From: Platanthera guangdongensis
Taxonomy: Eukaryota; Streptophyta; Magnoliopsida; Asparagales; Orchidaceae
Direction: 5' to 3'
Assembly: GCA_039583875.1 (NCBI GenBank)
Contig: CM077158.1
Coordinates: forward strand, 234,538,453 to 234,602,452
DNA length: 64,000 nt
In this document: one piece after another, positions 31,504 through 43,579 of the stretch
Position numbering within the stretch: position 1 is the stretch's first letter
Layout: each line of letters begins with the position of its first letter
The notes under the pieces: generated by a model
Told to the model about the DNA's origin: nothing
Database searches by the model: none
The model's input: only the letters and a program-made list of their open reading frames with translations
Translations under genes and position numbers: made by a program

Positions 31504-33172
31504 CTAACGAACCAAGTAGCGGTGCACGCCGCCATCAGTGGAAGGAATGACTTCGTCATCCAAAATCTGATCTGGTATAAAAAGAATCGTCAGGAACCTG
31601 GAGAAAGCATTAGTAATGGGCATAGTATCACTGGGAGCTGCACTAGTAGGTGTAGGGGGTAGCTCCAAGGTAGAAATATGTGGGGATGTGGTTTCACTCC
31701 CAAACCCAAGAGAATGGCCGTGAGGAGAAGAAGAAGGGGGCGAAGTAATTCTTGCGATGTTTCATGAAAAAGTGTAAGATCAGAAACATTAAACATGGGG
31801 TATATGCCCCATTTGGTAGGTAAGTCAAGTACGCACGCATTGTCACCCAACTTCTTTGAAACCTTGAAAGGGCTGGCACGCCAATTGACCAATTTTTTAT
31901 GGTACCCGAGGGTAATCGTTCATGAATTATCTTCATTAAGACTAAATCTCCGACATCAAAACTTTGAACCCGCTTGTGCACATTCACGTGAGATTGGAAA
32001 GCGTCGTATGTAGTGGCTAATCGGTGACGGATTTCATGGTGCAACACATGTAAATGGTGAGCAAAGTGAGTGACAAATTGACTTGATTTATACGCGGGAG
32101 GTAGCGGAATCAAGTCAATAGGCACACGTACGTTGTAATTGTGCACAATTTCATTCGAGGAAAGACCCTTGGAGCGATGTTTAGAGTTATTATAAGCAAG
32201 TTGGGCTTGAGGAAGGATGTGATTCCAAGTCCCTTTGTGATCGCCCAATAAACAACGTAATAAGTTACCCAAACTCCTATTGACTACCTCAATTTGACCA
32301 TCTATTTGGGGGTGGCAAGACACAGAAAAGAGAAATTTGGTGCCTACTAATGTCCATAATGTTTTCTAAAAATATGAAGTGAATTTAAAATATCTATATG
32401 AGACGATGGTCTTGTGTAGTCCTCTATGGCTAACGACTTCTTTAAAATAAATTTTTGCAATGTGAGAAGCATTGTTAGTGCGATTACGTGCAACAAAATA
32501 TGTCATTTTGGAGAAACGATCGACGACTACTAGAATAGAATTGTGTTTGCGTTGTGTTAAGTGAAGACCTAAAATAAAGTCCATACTGACGTCGTCCCAT
32601 GGCACTGACGGAATGGGAAGTGCAGTATACAACCCAGTGTTATTTTTGTTGCCCTTAGCGAGTTGGCACGCCCGACAACTATTCATGACTTAGTTAACCA
32701 TGCGTTTGACACCGGGCCAAAAGAACTTGTCTTCAACCAAAGAGTTGGTTTTGTCACGGCCAAAATGACCACCTAAGCCGCCGCCGTGCATCTACCAAAT
32801 AATAAAAAGTCGGGGGGAGGAATCCGGGATGCACAAACGTGATCCCTTAAATAAGTACCCATCACGGATAACGTATTCAGAAATAGTGTGTGGGGATGAC
32901 GCTTGTAGTGAGTGAAAGATCTCCTTAAATTCCTTGCATTCAGCATACTCGCGACGGATACGTTCAAGGCCTAGGACTTTAACGTCAAGTATATGTAGAA
33001 GTAAGCTAATGCGGCTAAGCACATCAGCAATACAGTTATGTTTTCCTTTGTAATGTTTGATCACAAATGTGTACTCTTGAAGGAAAGAAACCCATTTGGC
33101 TTGGCGTGAGCTTAGCTTATGTTGCGAATTAATATAGCGTAAGACATCATGATTCGAGGGGAGAATGAATTT
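31504..33172 (-). pseudogene. RNase H end, integrase and chromodomain start of element F
   Basis: From right to left: VIKHYKGKHNCIADVLSR (RNase H end), zinc-binding region with CRACQLAKG (near 32660), core MDFILGL, VVVDRFSKMTYF, a damaged VSYRYFKF (usual VSDRD with the second catalytic Asp changed to Tyr), SCHPQIDGQIEVVNR, then FDVGDLVLMKI and FHVSxL-type residues, and chromodomain text DDEVIPSTDGGVHRYLVR cut by the TRIM at 31503. Stops and a frameshift near 31830 break it. Clearly inactive. Confidence 0.82.
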
Positions 33173-34296
33173 TTAGGGCAAAAGGTAGTGACACCAATGA
33201 CGTAGGCTTTGGACAAGTGCATAAAATTCACGTTCGTAGTTGGAGTAATTTAATTTGGGCCCGCTTAATTTTTCACTAAAGAAGCTAATCAGATGGCCCT
33301 CTTCGCTTAAAATGCCACCTATACCTGCTCCTGAGGCATCACAAGAGACCTCAAAAAATTTATTAAAATTGGGTAACCGGAGAACCGATGCCTCAGTCAT
33401 CAACCTTTTAATTTGTTCAAATGCCAAAGAGGCAGATTTAGACCACTTAAAGTCGTCAAGTTTCATACATTCAGTAAGGGGGGCCAAAACGATACTAAAA
33501 TTACAAATGAAGCGTCTATAAAATGTGGCCACATCATGAAAACCTATAACATCCCGAATAGGTTGGGGTTCCGACCAATCTAAGATCGCTTGAACCTTGG
33601 CGGGATCAACCTCAATGTCGTCCGTGCCAACAATATAGCCTAATAAAGAGACGAAGGAGTCCAGAAAATGACACTTCTTGAGATTGATAAAAAGTTTTTT
33701 CCTTCTGGAGAACTTCAAAGATTTGTCTTAAATGGTCAATGTGATCACGTACGGACACGCTATAGAGTAATAAATCATCAAAGTAGATTACCAAAAAATT
33801 TGCACATAAAATTATTAAAGAGTTGTGTCATCGTATGGGAGAACGTGCTAGGGGCATTAAAGAGTCCGAAAGGCATAACTAACCATTCATACAAGCCTTC
33901 TTTAGATCTGAACACTGTGTTCCACTCATCCCCTTCATGACTCCTAATTTGGTGGTAGCCGATTCGAAGATCAAGTTTGGAAAAAATGGTGGCACCACTA
34001 AACATATCAAATAAATCGTCCAACCGGGGGATGAGAAAGCAGTTTTTAACCGTGATTTTGTTGATCGCCCTACTATCGACGCACATTCGCCATGAACCAT
34101 CTTTCTTAGGGGCGAGCAGTGCCAGGACCGCGCATGCACTTAGACTTTGTCGGATGAGACCTTTGGAGAGGAGATCCGAAATTTGGGCTTGGAGTTCCGC
34201 ATGCACACTAGGATTAAGGCGGTAGTGCGGGAGGTTAGGAAGAGTAGATACCGGAATGAAATAGATTGCGTGTTGGATACTCTGGAGGGGAGGCAA
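33173..34296 (-). pseudogene. Reverse transcriptase / RNase H of element F
   Basis: APKKDGSWRMCVDSRAINKIT, FSKLDLRIGYHQI, FGLFNAPSTF, catalytic YFDDLLLYS (the usual Val/Ile-Asp-Asp slot), then LLGYIVGTDDIEVDPAKVQAI, CDASGAGIGGILSEEG and YEREFYALVQSLRHW for RNase H. Two frameshifts fall between 33794 and 33718. It shares the frame with gag upstream across a stop at 34336. Confidence 0.86.
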
Positions 34297-34335
34297 GCCG
34301 GAGGGAAGTTCATCAGGGTGGACATCCTTTCTCTT

Positions 34336-35205
34336 TCAATTTTTTTTGGGGTTTAGTAAACTTAAGGTTTGCTTGATCGCGGGAAGGGAGGCGTCCTTGG
34401 TCTTGAGGTCCTTAGGTGCGGTCGGACGTAAGGTAATTTTTTGATCATTGAATTTAAATTCATACGTATTGGCGTGACCAAAGTGGGTGACGTTCATGGC
34501 GGAGTCTAGATCATGGTGATCATATTGCCGAATTTGGTTTTGGATCTCCGGGCGAAGGCCCTTACAGAAGCCTGAGACTGTAAGCTCGGGCATCTCTTGA
34601 ATATCACAACAAATCATTAATTCATTTAATTCGCCCATGTATTCACTCACCGATTTAGTGCCTTGGCGTAAAGAGGTGAGTTCATTGAACATATTTGTTT
34701 GGTGTTAGGTGGGAAAAAAGTGATTACTGAGGATGTTACGCATTTGCGGCCATGTGTGGGGAATCCCACCAACACGACGCTCTTCGTTGAGCCAAAATAT
34801 TTGGGCACGTCCTTCTAATTCCACACAAGCGACGGTTACCTTTTGGTGGTCATCTAAGTTATGCCACTCAAAATAACATTTGATTTTCATGAGCCAATCT
34901 TTAAATTTTGTGAGGTCATCGTAACCGTCAAATGTTTGGGCATCAATTTTTATTTTGTGGGTGAGGTCATTGGGCCAAGCGCCATTGTGGTCGTCATCGA
35001 CAAGGTCATTGTGTTGACGTTGTTGGCGTGATGGAGGATTACGTGGAAGGTTATTAGGTTGGTGTTGCGGTGGAAAACCGTTTTGGATCGTTTGGGTTAA
35101 GTTGGTAAAGGCTGCGGTGAGTTGAGCGATTTGATTGGTGAGATCACGTTGAACGACCGCTAGTTATGCTTGCGTAACCTCACGATTATCCGGATTGTCG
35201 CCCAT
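34336..35205 (-). pseudogene. gag: Gag of element F fused to the protease end (internal deletion)
   Basis: ATG at 35205 opens MGDNPDNREV; the capsid core follows (FDGYDDLTKFKDWLMKIKCYFEWHNL, LEGRAQIFW, NELTSLRQGTKSVSEYMGELNELM, GLRPEIQNQI). Directly after that the sequence is YDHHDLDSAMNVTHFGHANTYEFKFNDQKITLRP, which corresponds to the region just after the protease in related elements (RPW-QYD...TY-F..). The basic linker, CCHC knuckle and protease active site are absent, so an in-frame deletion of perhaps a few hundred codons joined the two. In-frame stops at about 35166 and 34705. Confidence 0.72.
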
Positions 35206-35309
35206 ATTATTTGATGCGGATGAGAGCGGGGGATACTCGTTCCTTGAGCGTGTGTGCATAAACGTGTACACGGGAGGACCGATAAGGATTAAGAAATCTC
35301 TTGCGCGTA

Positions 35310-35324
35310 ATTCTGATACCAAAT
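35310..35324 (-). other. Primer binding site of element F
   Basis: Minus strand tttggtatcagaatt adjacent to the LTR end ...tgctacatca; Met-tRNA type. Confidence 0.82.
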
Positions 35325-36300
35325 TGATGTAGCACACGATGAAGACACAGTCAAACCTATAGGTGACAACAAGAAAATATTCCGAACAGCAATACGAAGG
35401 TTCTCCAAGCCTCTAGAGAACATACAAGAGCTATGAGCCAATGTCCAATTAAGCGAAAATGACCTACCCGATTCGATCGAATGCGCAAAATAAGGACGAA
35501 ATAAACTGAAGAGGACCACGACTCAATCAAAGAAACCCTTAGGGATTGCGCACAATTGCCCAAAGCACGTATGAGCAAGACATTTTCTCAAATACCTAGC
35601 GTGCACGATGCGTCAATTCACCACGGTTAATTCACGAGCTTGCACAACCAAAACCAAAATGACGAGCGCGACGGGAGCAAAATTTCGGGATGGATATTTT
35701 AGTCGGAGTACGTATTAACTCCTACAAGAATCTCGCAATCAAACGGCTAGACCCTTTCCGACCAAATGGTTTTGGAGAGGTGGACGTTGCTCTTCCTACG
35801 CCGATCCGTTACCGATTCCGATCACACACCATGACATCCACATCCACAAGAAATAAAGCAGAGAAGAAATCGCACAAGGTATGGTGAAGGAAAGTCGTTA
35901 CCCAACCGGAGGAGATCCGTGGAAGTAGGCCACCATCGGTGCCGGCGCAAGGGGCTCTGTTGGCGGGCGAGGGAGGGAAAGGCGGCCGGTGTCTCGCCGG
36001 AGAGGGGGCTACTGGTTTCACGCCAGTGGAAGGGTCGCCGATGTCGCGCTGGAGACGGGTTTCACCGAACGGGAGGCGTCGCACCTGTGGGATCGGGAAA
36101 AACACCGGATTGCCATCTCAAATTAAGCTTTTTTTTTCATTCATTATGGCAAAAGCTAAAAAATGGGAGTATATATACTCCACATGAGGAGCACTCCCAA
36201 CCACACCTTTCCTAGATCTTTTCCTAGCCACTCAAATGTTTTTAACTCAAATTAAATTCAGGAAATTAAAGGGAGATAAAACGTCTGTGACCGCCTAACA
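35325..36300 (-). repeat. 5' LTR of element F
   Basis: 976 bp, tgatgtagca...cctaaca in plus reading. Minus-strand start tgttaggcgg at 36300. The ten bases beyond it (ttttggttga) are the same as the ten bases beyond the other F LTR at 31008-31017. Confidence 0.87.
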
Positions 36301-36358
36301 TTTTGGTTGATCGGATACGCACGAATAAATTAAAATACGCAAACTATGTTTGATTAAA

Positions 36359-36649
36359 TTAATGTACGAGCAAATTAAATGTTTCGCGGTTCATGTCGTG
36401 ATAGGCCTTCCTCGTGTTGGGCCGAAGATTGTAGTGGTGTGCCGCGTCGTCGAGTGGAACCGGGTCAGTGCCATCAATTAGCCCACAAGAGCTTAGGGGA
36501 ATTGAAGTACAAATCACTTGGAAATCTCCTGGGTTGATGATAATAGGGGTCAAATGGACTGCATCCCGATGGGGTTCGGGAGCATCACCTCGTCCTAAAT
36601 ATCGACTAGAGCTCTCGTCGATATCGACCAGAGCTCTCGTTGTTATCAA
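36359..36649 (-). pseudogene. Unidentified C-terminal coding fragment
   Basis: Frame ending ...GLIDGTDPVPLDDAAHHYNLRPNTRKAYHDMNRETFNLLVH and a TAA, followed by AT-rich DNA and then the F LTR. The compact 'YNLRPN' tail suggests the C-terminus of a retrotransposon protein, perhaps the end of another copy of F's polyprotein. The frame's 5' side runs into a minisatellite and is cut by Copia A. No family could be assigned with confidence. Confidence 0.35.
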
Positions 36650-36684
36650 CCATGGCTATCTTCGATATCGACCAGGGCTATCTT
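36598..36684. repeat. ~24-bp minisatellite split by Copia A
   Basis: Units of the form gagctctcgtcgatatcgacca repeat at 36598-36684 and decayed units continue at 53085-53120 after Copia A (atcgattagaactctagttgatatcaac). The Copia A target site lies in it. Confidence 0.7.
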
Positions 36685-37354
36685 TGTTGGAATTTGACTT
36701 CGTTGACCGGGTCAACAATATTATTTATATATTTTATGTGTTTTAAAACCAGTAAAGAGAGTGTGCATTAAAGTGGGGAGTTGAGAGGTTGATTGCTTTT
36801 ATGGTGTTGGACACTTGTCTATTTTCTATTGGTCTTGTTAGCCTATATATATAGGCATGTAAGTATTACTTAAATGCTGCTGAATAGAAGTTTTCTTCCT
36901 CCACATTTCTGGTTTAGAGAAAGAGAGAGAGAGAGGAGCGCCACAACACTGAGTTTGTGTAGTTGCAGCCATTATGGTCTTGTCGAGCGGCTAGGAGGGG
37001 TAGCCGGACGGTTTGTTGATCTCGCAGCCGAGCAAGAGAAGTGTGTTTGCGTCGTGCGAGTAGCAACCTTGTCGCCCAGGTTGACGGTGTTACCAAGCGG
37101 GTTGTTGCTGTCTCGCGGGCTCGGTGGTGGTGATCTCGCCGGGTTTTTTTGATCTCGCCAGCGAGAAGGTCTAGCCGAGGCGATCTCGCGGCTTTGGGGT
37201 GGTGGTCTCACGTCCCGGTCATCTCGCAGGAGGGAGCTCGCGCGGGTAGGCGGCTAGTGTGAGTGGTCTCGACGGCTACTATGGTGGTGTGTATTTTGAA
37301 GTGGAGTTGGGTTGTTAGTTGAGGTAGTGCGGGAATCCATTCGCATTTCCAACA
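36685..37354 (+). repeat. 5' LTR of Copia A
   Basis: 670 bp, tgttggaatttgac...tttccaaca. A TATA-like tatatatatagg lies near 36844-36856. A GA-microsatellite (gagagagag) marks the presumed transcript start. Confidence 0.9.
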
Positions 37355-37356
37355 AG

Positions 37357-37369
37357 TGGTATCAGAGCC
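37357..37369 (+). other. Primer binding site of Copia A
   Basis: tggtatcagagcc two bases after the LTR end. Confidence 0.88.
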
Positions 37370-37417
37370 AGGTTCGACCCCCTGGAAGTTATTCAGAAGG
37401 TTAAGTGACAAAAGGAG

Positions 37418-38360
37418 ATGGAGATGGGAGGTGCTATGCCAGGACAAGTCCCCAAGTTGACAAAGACGAACTACGACAACTGGAGCATACAGATGAGGGT
37501 GCTACTTGCCTCAAAGGAGTTGTGGGAAATAGTTGAGGATGACTATGAGGAGCTCACTACAGAAGCGGAGGCGGCATTGACTAATGCTCAGAGGACGGTG
37601 TTGAGGGAATCCAAGAAGAGGGACAAGAAGGCTCTCTTCTTACTATATCAAGGCGTAGATGAGGAGACGTTTGAAAAGATCTCAGATGCGACTAGCTCGA
37701 AGGAGGCATGGGAGGTATTGCAATGCTCCATGCAAGGAGTTGACAAAGCTAAGAAGGTGAAGCTGCAATCCCTTTGAGCTTAGTATGAGGTGATGAAGAT
37801 GCAAAGTTCAGAGAAGGTTGGAGATTATGTGACCAGACTACGGACGCGCACGAACGAGATGAAGATGAATGAAGAGACGATAGACGACGTAAGCTTCATG
37901 GAGAAGCTCTTGCGCTCTATGTCAAAGAAGTTCCGGCATGTGGTGGTGGCAATTGAGGAATCAAAGGATCTCACCTTGATGACCGTGGATGAACTATTTG
38001 GATCTCTGCAGGCCCATGAGTACCGCATGCTACAAGACGAGGAGGAGTCAAATGGCTTGGGTAAAGCACTCCAGTCACAGTTGAACTTTGGAGAGAGCTC
38101 TGAAAGAGGAGGAGGCTAGCGTGGCAGAGGCTACCAAGGAAGAGGTAGAGGAAGAAGAGGAGGAAGAGATCAAGGGAGGAATCAAAACCATCAGAGGGAG
38201 GCAGAGCAACCTCAAGGTTGGAGGCAAGACACAGGAGGAAGAGGAAGATGCTAAGGTAGAGGCCAAGAAATAGGTCAAGGAAGAGGCAGAGGAGATATGT
38301 CCCAAATATAGTGTTACAACTGTAACAAGTTTGGGCATGTGAGTTATGACTATTGGGCTC
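37418..38360 (+). pseudogene. gag: Gag of Copia A
   Basis: Starts MEMGGAMPGQVPKLTKTNYDNWSIQMRVLL (DUF4219-like) and continues through the UBN2 core (ALFLLYQGVDEETFEKI, SKKFRHVVVAIEESKD, HEYRMLQ) to an Arg/Gly-rich tail and a zinc knuckle CYNCNKFGHVSYDYW whose last Cys has become Tyr. Stops at 37775 and 37784 and frameshifts after 38119 break it. Confidence 0.86.
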
Positions 38361-38456
38361 TGAGGAGAAGAAACCAACCATTACGCAAAAGAAAGCAACA
38401 CCGGTGGCTATCCGATGATGTTCCTAACCTACAGAGGAGCTGAAGGTGGAAGGAAT

Positions 38457-39960
38457 GAAGTATGATATTTGGATACGGGGGCTAGCAACCATATGTGTGG
38501 AGAGAAGGAATTGTTCACCAGCCTCGAACCAAATGGTGGTGAGGTCAGTTTTGGTGATACTTCGAAGATATCAGTGGAAGGAAGAGGAATGATTGTGGTC
38601 ACCTTGAATGGCAAGAAGGTACTCCTCAATGACATGTTCTACATGCCAGGCTTGAAGAGTAACATCTTAAGCCTTGGGCAACTGGTGGAGAAAGGGTACT
38701 ACATGCTGTTGAAGGATGGGTCCTTGGTCATGAAGGACCATCAAGAAGGGAGGTAGTGAAGGTGAAGATGACGACAAATCGTCTCTTCACGCTGAGGATG
38801 GATGCCAAGGAGACGGTGTGTCTCGTGAGGACTGAAGAAGAAGAGGAAGCATGGTTGTGGCACCACAGGATGGGCCATCTGGGGTTCACTGGGTTGAAGC
38901 TCCTATCTCACTCCAAGATGGTGGAAGGACTGCCAATGATCTCGCCTCCATAGAAGGTCTGTGAGGCATGTACCAAGGGGAAGCTGAAGAGGCAAACATT
39001 CGAGGGTGGCAAGTCCCGAATAGCGATAAGGCAACTTGAACTCGTCCACTCGGACATAGTCGGTCCGTTTGAGACTAACTCAGTAGGAGGGAGCAAGTAC
39101 TACATCACCTTCACTGATGACTTCAGTCGGAAGTGTTGGGTGTATTTCGTAAGAGAGAAGACTGAGGCCCTTGACAGGTTCAAGGAGTTCAAGGCGATGG
39201 CGGAGAAGGAAAGTGGTCAACCACTTAAGGTGTTAAGGACATATAGGGGTGAGGAGTACATCTCTAGGCTGTTTGATGAGTTCTGTAGAGAATGGGGGAT
39301 CTCACATCAGTTGACTATGACATACTCACCTCAGCAGAATGGAGTTGCGGAAATAAATAACTTGACCATTATGAACATGATAAAGAGCATGGTGAAGGGC
39401 AAGGGGTTGCCAAAGAAGTTCTGGGCGGAAGCAGTACAAGTTGCTGTATACTTGCTGAAAGGAAGCCCCACGAAGAGTGTGAAGTTCATGACTCAGTTTG
39501 AAGCATGGAGTGGGTGGAAGCCGAGCGTGAATCACTTAAGGGTCTTCAGATGTGTAGCTTATACTCATGTCCCGGACCAAAGAAGAAAGAAGCTGGATGA
39601 CAGAAGCGAGAAGTGCATTTTGTAGGCTACGCTCCGATGAGCAAAGCTTACAAGCTGTACAACCCGGTGATAGAGAAAGCTGTAATCTCAAGGGATGTTG
39701 TGTTTAAGAAAGGTAGCTACTGGAGCTGGGATGAAGGGGTGAGGAGCATCAAGGGGATGTTCTTTGATGAGGATGAAGAGGAAGGTGGTAGGAAGCCAAA
39801 GCTGAGATGGGTGGAGCTGAGCCACCATCACCACCTTGTGGAGAGTCAGGGGGAGCTCTTACCCCCTACTCGAGTGGAGCAAGTACTAGTGGGGGAAGAT
39901 CTGGTGGAGCAAGCTCCAGCGGAAGCAAAGATGATCGTCCTCAACCTAGGATGAGGAGGT
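38457..39960 (+). pseudogene. Protease and integrase of Copia A
   Basis: Protease active site YLDTGASNHMCG (about 38470), then LNDMFYMPGLKSNILSLGQL. Integrase: WLWHHRMGHLGFTG and CEACTKGK (HHCC), core with HSDIVGPFE, RTYRGEEYIS (the catalytic Asp codon changed to Tyr), SPQQNGVAE and EAWSGWKPSV, ending in the DDEEEGG acidic linker. At least four frame changes. Inactive. Confidence 0.86.
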
Positions 39961-41559
39961 TAGAGGAGATCTATGAGGAGACGACATCGACACTTAACAA
40001 TTTTTCTTTATATTGCCTCTTAGCAGATTGTGAACCACGCTCATATGAGGAAGCAGCCCAAGAAAAGACTTGGAGGAAAGCAATGGATGTGGAGATAAAA
40101 TCCATCAAGAAAAATGACACTTGGAAGTTGGTGGATCCACCTGCTGGCCACAAACCCCTCGGGGTGAAGTGGGTCTACAAGGTGAAGAAGAACAAGGATG
40201 GAGTTGTGGAGAAGCACAAGGCAAGGTTAGTCGTGAAGGGCTATAAGCAAGTACAAAGAGTGGACTACGATGAAGTGTTTGCCCTAGTAGCGCGGATTGA
40301 CACCATCATGTTGATCATCGCACTGACTGCTCACCATGGATGGAAGATCATGCAAATGGATGTGGTATCTGCCTACCTGAATGGCTACCTGGAGGAGGAT
40401 GTGTACATCGAGCAGCCTCCAGGATATGTGGTGAAAGGGCAAGAAAGGAAGGTGTGCAAGCTAGACAAGGCTCTGTATGGTTTGAAGCAAGGAGCTCGTG
40501 CCTGGAATGGGAGGATTGATGCATATGTCCAGAATCACGGCTATAAGAAGTGCCCGTACGAGTACGCTCTATACACTAAGGTGGGGAAAAATGGAGACAT
40601 AACGATCATATGTATGTATGTAGATGATATGATATTTACTAGCAATAACCCTGCGATGTTTGAGGAGTTCAAGAGAACTATGAAGGAGTTCGAGATGGTC
40701 GACCTTGGGAGCTAAACTACTTTCTAGGTGTAGAGGTGCAGTGGAGTGAAGACGAGATCTTCATCTCACAGAGGAAGTACGCGGAAGAGATCTTGAAGAA
40801 GTTTAGGATGGAGGATAACAAGGCTATGTCCACTCCTGCTGATCCAAGGATGAAGCTGAGGAAGGACTCGAAGGAAGGAGCGGTTGACTACACGATGTTC
40901 AAAAGCCCGGTCAGAAGCTTACGCTACTTGACCTTCACCAGGCCTGACATCATGTACGTTATTGGAGTAGTTAGCAGGTACATGGAGGAACCAAAGCAGG
41001 ACCACTTCACGGCCGCGAAGAGGATCCTGAGATATGTGAACTGGACAAGAGGTCATGGGCTGAAGTATTCAACAGGCAAGGAGCTAAAGCTGGTTGGGTA
41101 CTCAAATAGTGATTACGGTGGAGACGTAAACAATCAGAAGAGCTGGTTGGGTATGCTTTCAATATGAGAACAAGAGTGTTCTCATGGAACTCGAAGAAGT
41201 AGGCAACAATTGCCTTATCCTCATGTGAAGTAGAGTATATTGTGGCAGTGGCTTGTAACTTTCAGGCTATTTGGCTAAGGAACCTCCTGCAGGAGTTGCA
41301 TCATGGAGTGGATGGGCCTATGACCATGTTTGTTAATAACATGTCGGCCATCCAGCTCGCAAAGAATCCAGTGCTACATGGACGTAGCAAAAACATCGAG
41401 ATGAGGTACCACTTTCTCCGTGAGCAGGTGGAGCTGAAGATGGTTGAAGTGGTGTATTGCCCCACCGGAGAGCAGATCGCGGACATCTTCACAAAAACTT
41501 CGAAGGTGGAGACGTTCTTGAAGCTCAAAGGTAAACTCGGCATGTGCTGCCAAGTTTGA
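39961..41559 (+). pseudogene. Reverse transcriptase / RNase H of Copia A
   Basis: WRKAMDVEIKSIKKNDTWKLVDPPAGHKPLGVKWVYKVK, QMDVVSAYLNGYLEEDVYIEQPPGY, ALYGLKQGARAWN and catalytic MYVDDMIF (about 40613-40640) are intact in one frame (39807-40715). It then shifts; the later blocks (RYLTFTRPDIMYVIG, VGYSNSDYGGDVN) are in another frame, and RNase H ends QIADIFTKTSKVETF...GMCCQV at 41559. Confidence 0.87.
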
Positions 41560-41568
41560 GGGGGAGTT
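41557..41568 (+). other. Polypurine tract of Copia A
   Basis: tgagggggagtt abuts the 3' LTR start; identical to that of Copia C. Confidence 0.8.
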
Positions 41569-41924
41569 TGTTGGACTTTGACTTCGTTGGCCGGGTCAAC
41601 AATATTATTTATATATATTATGTGTTTTAAAAGCAGGAAAGAGAGCGTGCATTAAAGTGGGGAGTTGAGAGGTTGGTTGCTTTTATGGTGTTGGACACTT
41701 ATCTATTTTTTATTGGTCTTGTTAGCCTATATATATAGGCATGTAAGTATTACTTAAATGCTGCTGAATAGAAGTTTTCTTCCTCCACATTTCCGATTTA
41801 GAGAAAGAGAGAGAGGAGAGCTGCATCGCTGAGTTTGTGTAGTTGAGGCCATTGTGGTCTTGCCGAGTGGCTAGGAGGGGTAGCCGGGCAGTTTGTTGAT
41901 CTCACAGTCGAGCAAGAGAAGTGT
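41569..41924 (+). repeat. 3' LTR of Copia A, left part
   Basis: Follows the 5' LTR to agaagtgt, where Copia B begins. Confidence 0.9.
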
Positions 41925-43564
41925 TGTTGGATCCCTAGTTGATTTGGGCTAGGTTCACTGACTAGGACTATTGACCCAACAAGTATAACCAGGGTCATGT
42001 TTGTGTCCTAGAGTTTAAGCTAAGTCCTTAGAAACAACCACACATAGAACATCCAACAGAAGACTACAGAAGACTCAGACTTAGAAGAAAATCAGTTTAG
42101 AAAAATGAGTTCGATGTTCGTCGAACTCAGCTCGACGAAAGTCGTGCTCCGCTCGACGAACTCAGAGTCAATTCTCTAAGTTGAGCTCGACGATATTCGA
42201 GCTCAGGTCAACGAATTCCGGGAGATCAACTTCAACACATTAAGTCCAGAATCCTTTCTCTGAACTCAGGTCGACGAAGTTACATTATCAGCTCGACGAA
42301 CTTGGAGCACAGAATTGGGAAGTTTTTCACAGAAAGCAATTAGCTGAACTCAGGTCGACGAACTTGGTTCTCAGGTCGACGAACAAGATTTCCCAGGTCG
42401 ACGAACACGATTTCTCTGGTCTACGAACTTTGGACTCAGGTCGATGAAATCTGTTCTCTGCTCGATGAATTCTTTGCAGTCCCAGACTTGAAATTTTCCT
42501 CATTTTGTCCTTATTCTCTTGCAGTAATTCCTGAATAATAAATGCTTACATTCTCTGAATATAGCCATTAGTGGCAGCATTGATTATGGTCTTCATCAGG
42601 AATATTACTTGTCGTTTTTAATGGGACAGTTAGGGGAAATCCATTAATGCTAATATTCTCTCCAGCCGAATTCCATTCTCCAGGCCGTCAACAATTAATG
42701 CAATGGAATTCAAAATTCAAAAGCAGAATTTGATTGAAGATATAAAACAATTTTCTTCTCCAGAAGAATAGAGTACAGATAGAACTTACAAAATAGAAAA
42801 AAGAGATAGACAGAGAAGAGATCAACATCAGCAATATTTTGAACCTTCTCTGTACAGAAAACAAATTGTTTTCTCCTTGACATTGTTGAAGAAGAATAAG
42901 AACAATCATAACAATTCAAGAATCTTCTTCAACCTTCACTCCAGGATTCTTCAAGGACATCCAACTTCTATCAGTTAGAAGTTCCTGGATCTCTTTCAAG
43001 TCAAGGCAGAAGACTGAAGACCTACACCCAAGTCAAGGCAGAAGACTGAAGACCTACACCTTGTGCAAGACTCCAAGTGTTATTGAGAGGAGTTCTTGAC
43101 ATCAGCAAAAATCCACTAGTCTTCTCTGTTGAAAAGAGAAAAAGAAGACATCATCAATCTCTCCCCCCTCTGTATAAAGGGTTTATTAACTCCCTTCAAA
43201 AGTTTATTTTGGTTTTTGAGCACCTGATCAAAAGCTCATTGGTGGCAGTCACCTGATCAAAACCTGCAAGTGGATTCCTACCAGGGTGGTAGAAGAGTGG
43301 ATGTACCTAGGTTGGGGAACCACTATAAAAGTTCTTGTGTTGTCTGGTTGCCCTTTTTTTGTTCTTGTTGTGGCTGCGATAGATTAGATTATGAGTGCTG
43401 TGTTAGATTAGATTAACTCTGATTGCTTTCTTTTTCTTGCTTATTATTAATCTTGGTATCTATTGTTTTTCACTACTCTGATTATTACTTAAACAACAAA
43501 AAGATTTTTAATTACTCTATTCACCCCCCCCTCTAGAGTAAATCAAGTCTAACCATCTCTTTTA
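41925..43564 (+). repeat. 5' LTR of Copia B
   Basis: 1,640 bp, starting tgttggatcc. It holds the hairpin array at 42110-42475 and a TATA box (actataaaagt) near 43321. The end (ccctctagagtaaa...) corresponds to the end of the short 3' LTR. Confidence 0.88.
42110..42475 (+). repeat. TCGACGAA motif array 1 (5' LTR)
   Basis: Around twelve copies of caggtcgacgaa / cagctcgacgaa, spaced irregularly at 15-60 bp, with some variants (gtctacgaa, gtcgatgaa) and a few inverted ttcgtcgaa copies. Confidence 0.85.
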
Positions 43565-43565
43565 A

Positions 43566-43579
43566 TTGGTATCAGAGCA
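43566..43579 (+). other. Primer binding site of Copia B
   Basis: ttggtatcagagca follows the 5' LTR end directly. Confidence 0.87.

Larger units (their letters stand above)
16376..36300 (-). mobile_element. Chromovirus F (Ty3/gypsy), interrupted and partly deleted
   Basis: LTRs of about 980 bp (16376-16722 plus 30368-31007; 35325-36300) flank a minus-strand gag-RT-RNaseH-integrase-chromodomain interior (31504-35205). A primer site abuts the 5' LTR. The zinc knuckle and protease are deleted, a TRIM-like element sits in the chromodomain, and the 3' LTR is split by a 13.6-kb Tat element. Flanks do not match as a target duplication (gttag versus ttttg). The integrase text (CRACQLAKG...TGLYTALPIP...WDDVSMDFILGL) resembles CRM/Galadriel/Reina-like chromoviruses; I cannot choose among these. 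Confidence 0.82.

Noticed and set aside
3391..42475. Shared CTCGACGA text between the Tekay LTR and the Copia B arrays as a common regulatory module
   Set aside because: Only 7-8 bases are shared, core and spacing differ, and the elements are from different superfamilies; chance or convergence is enough.
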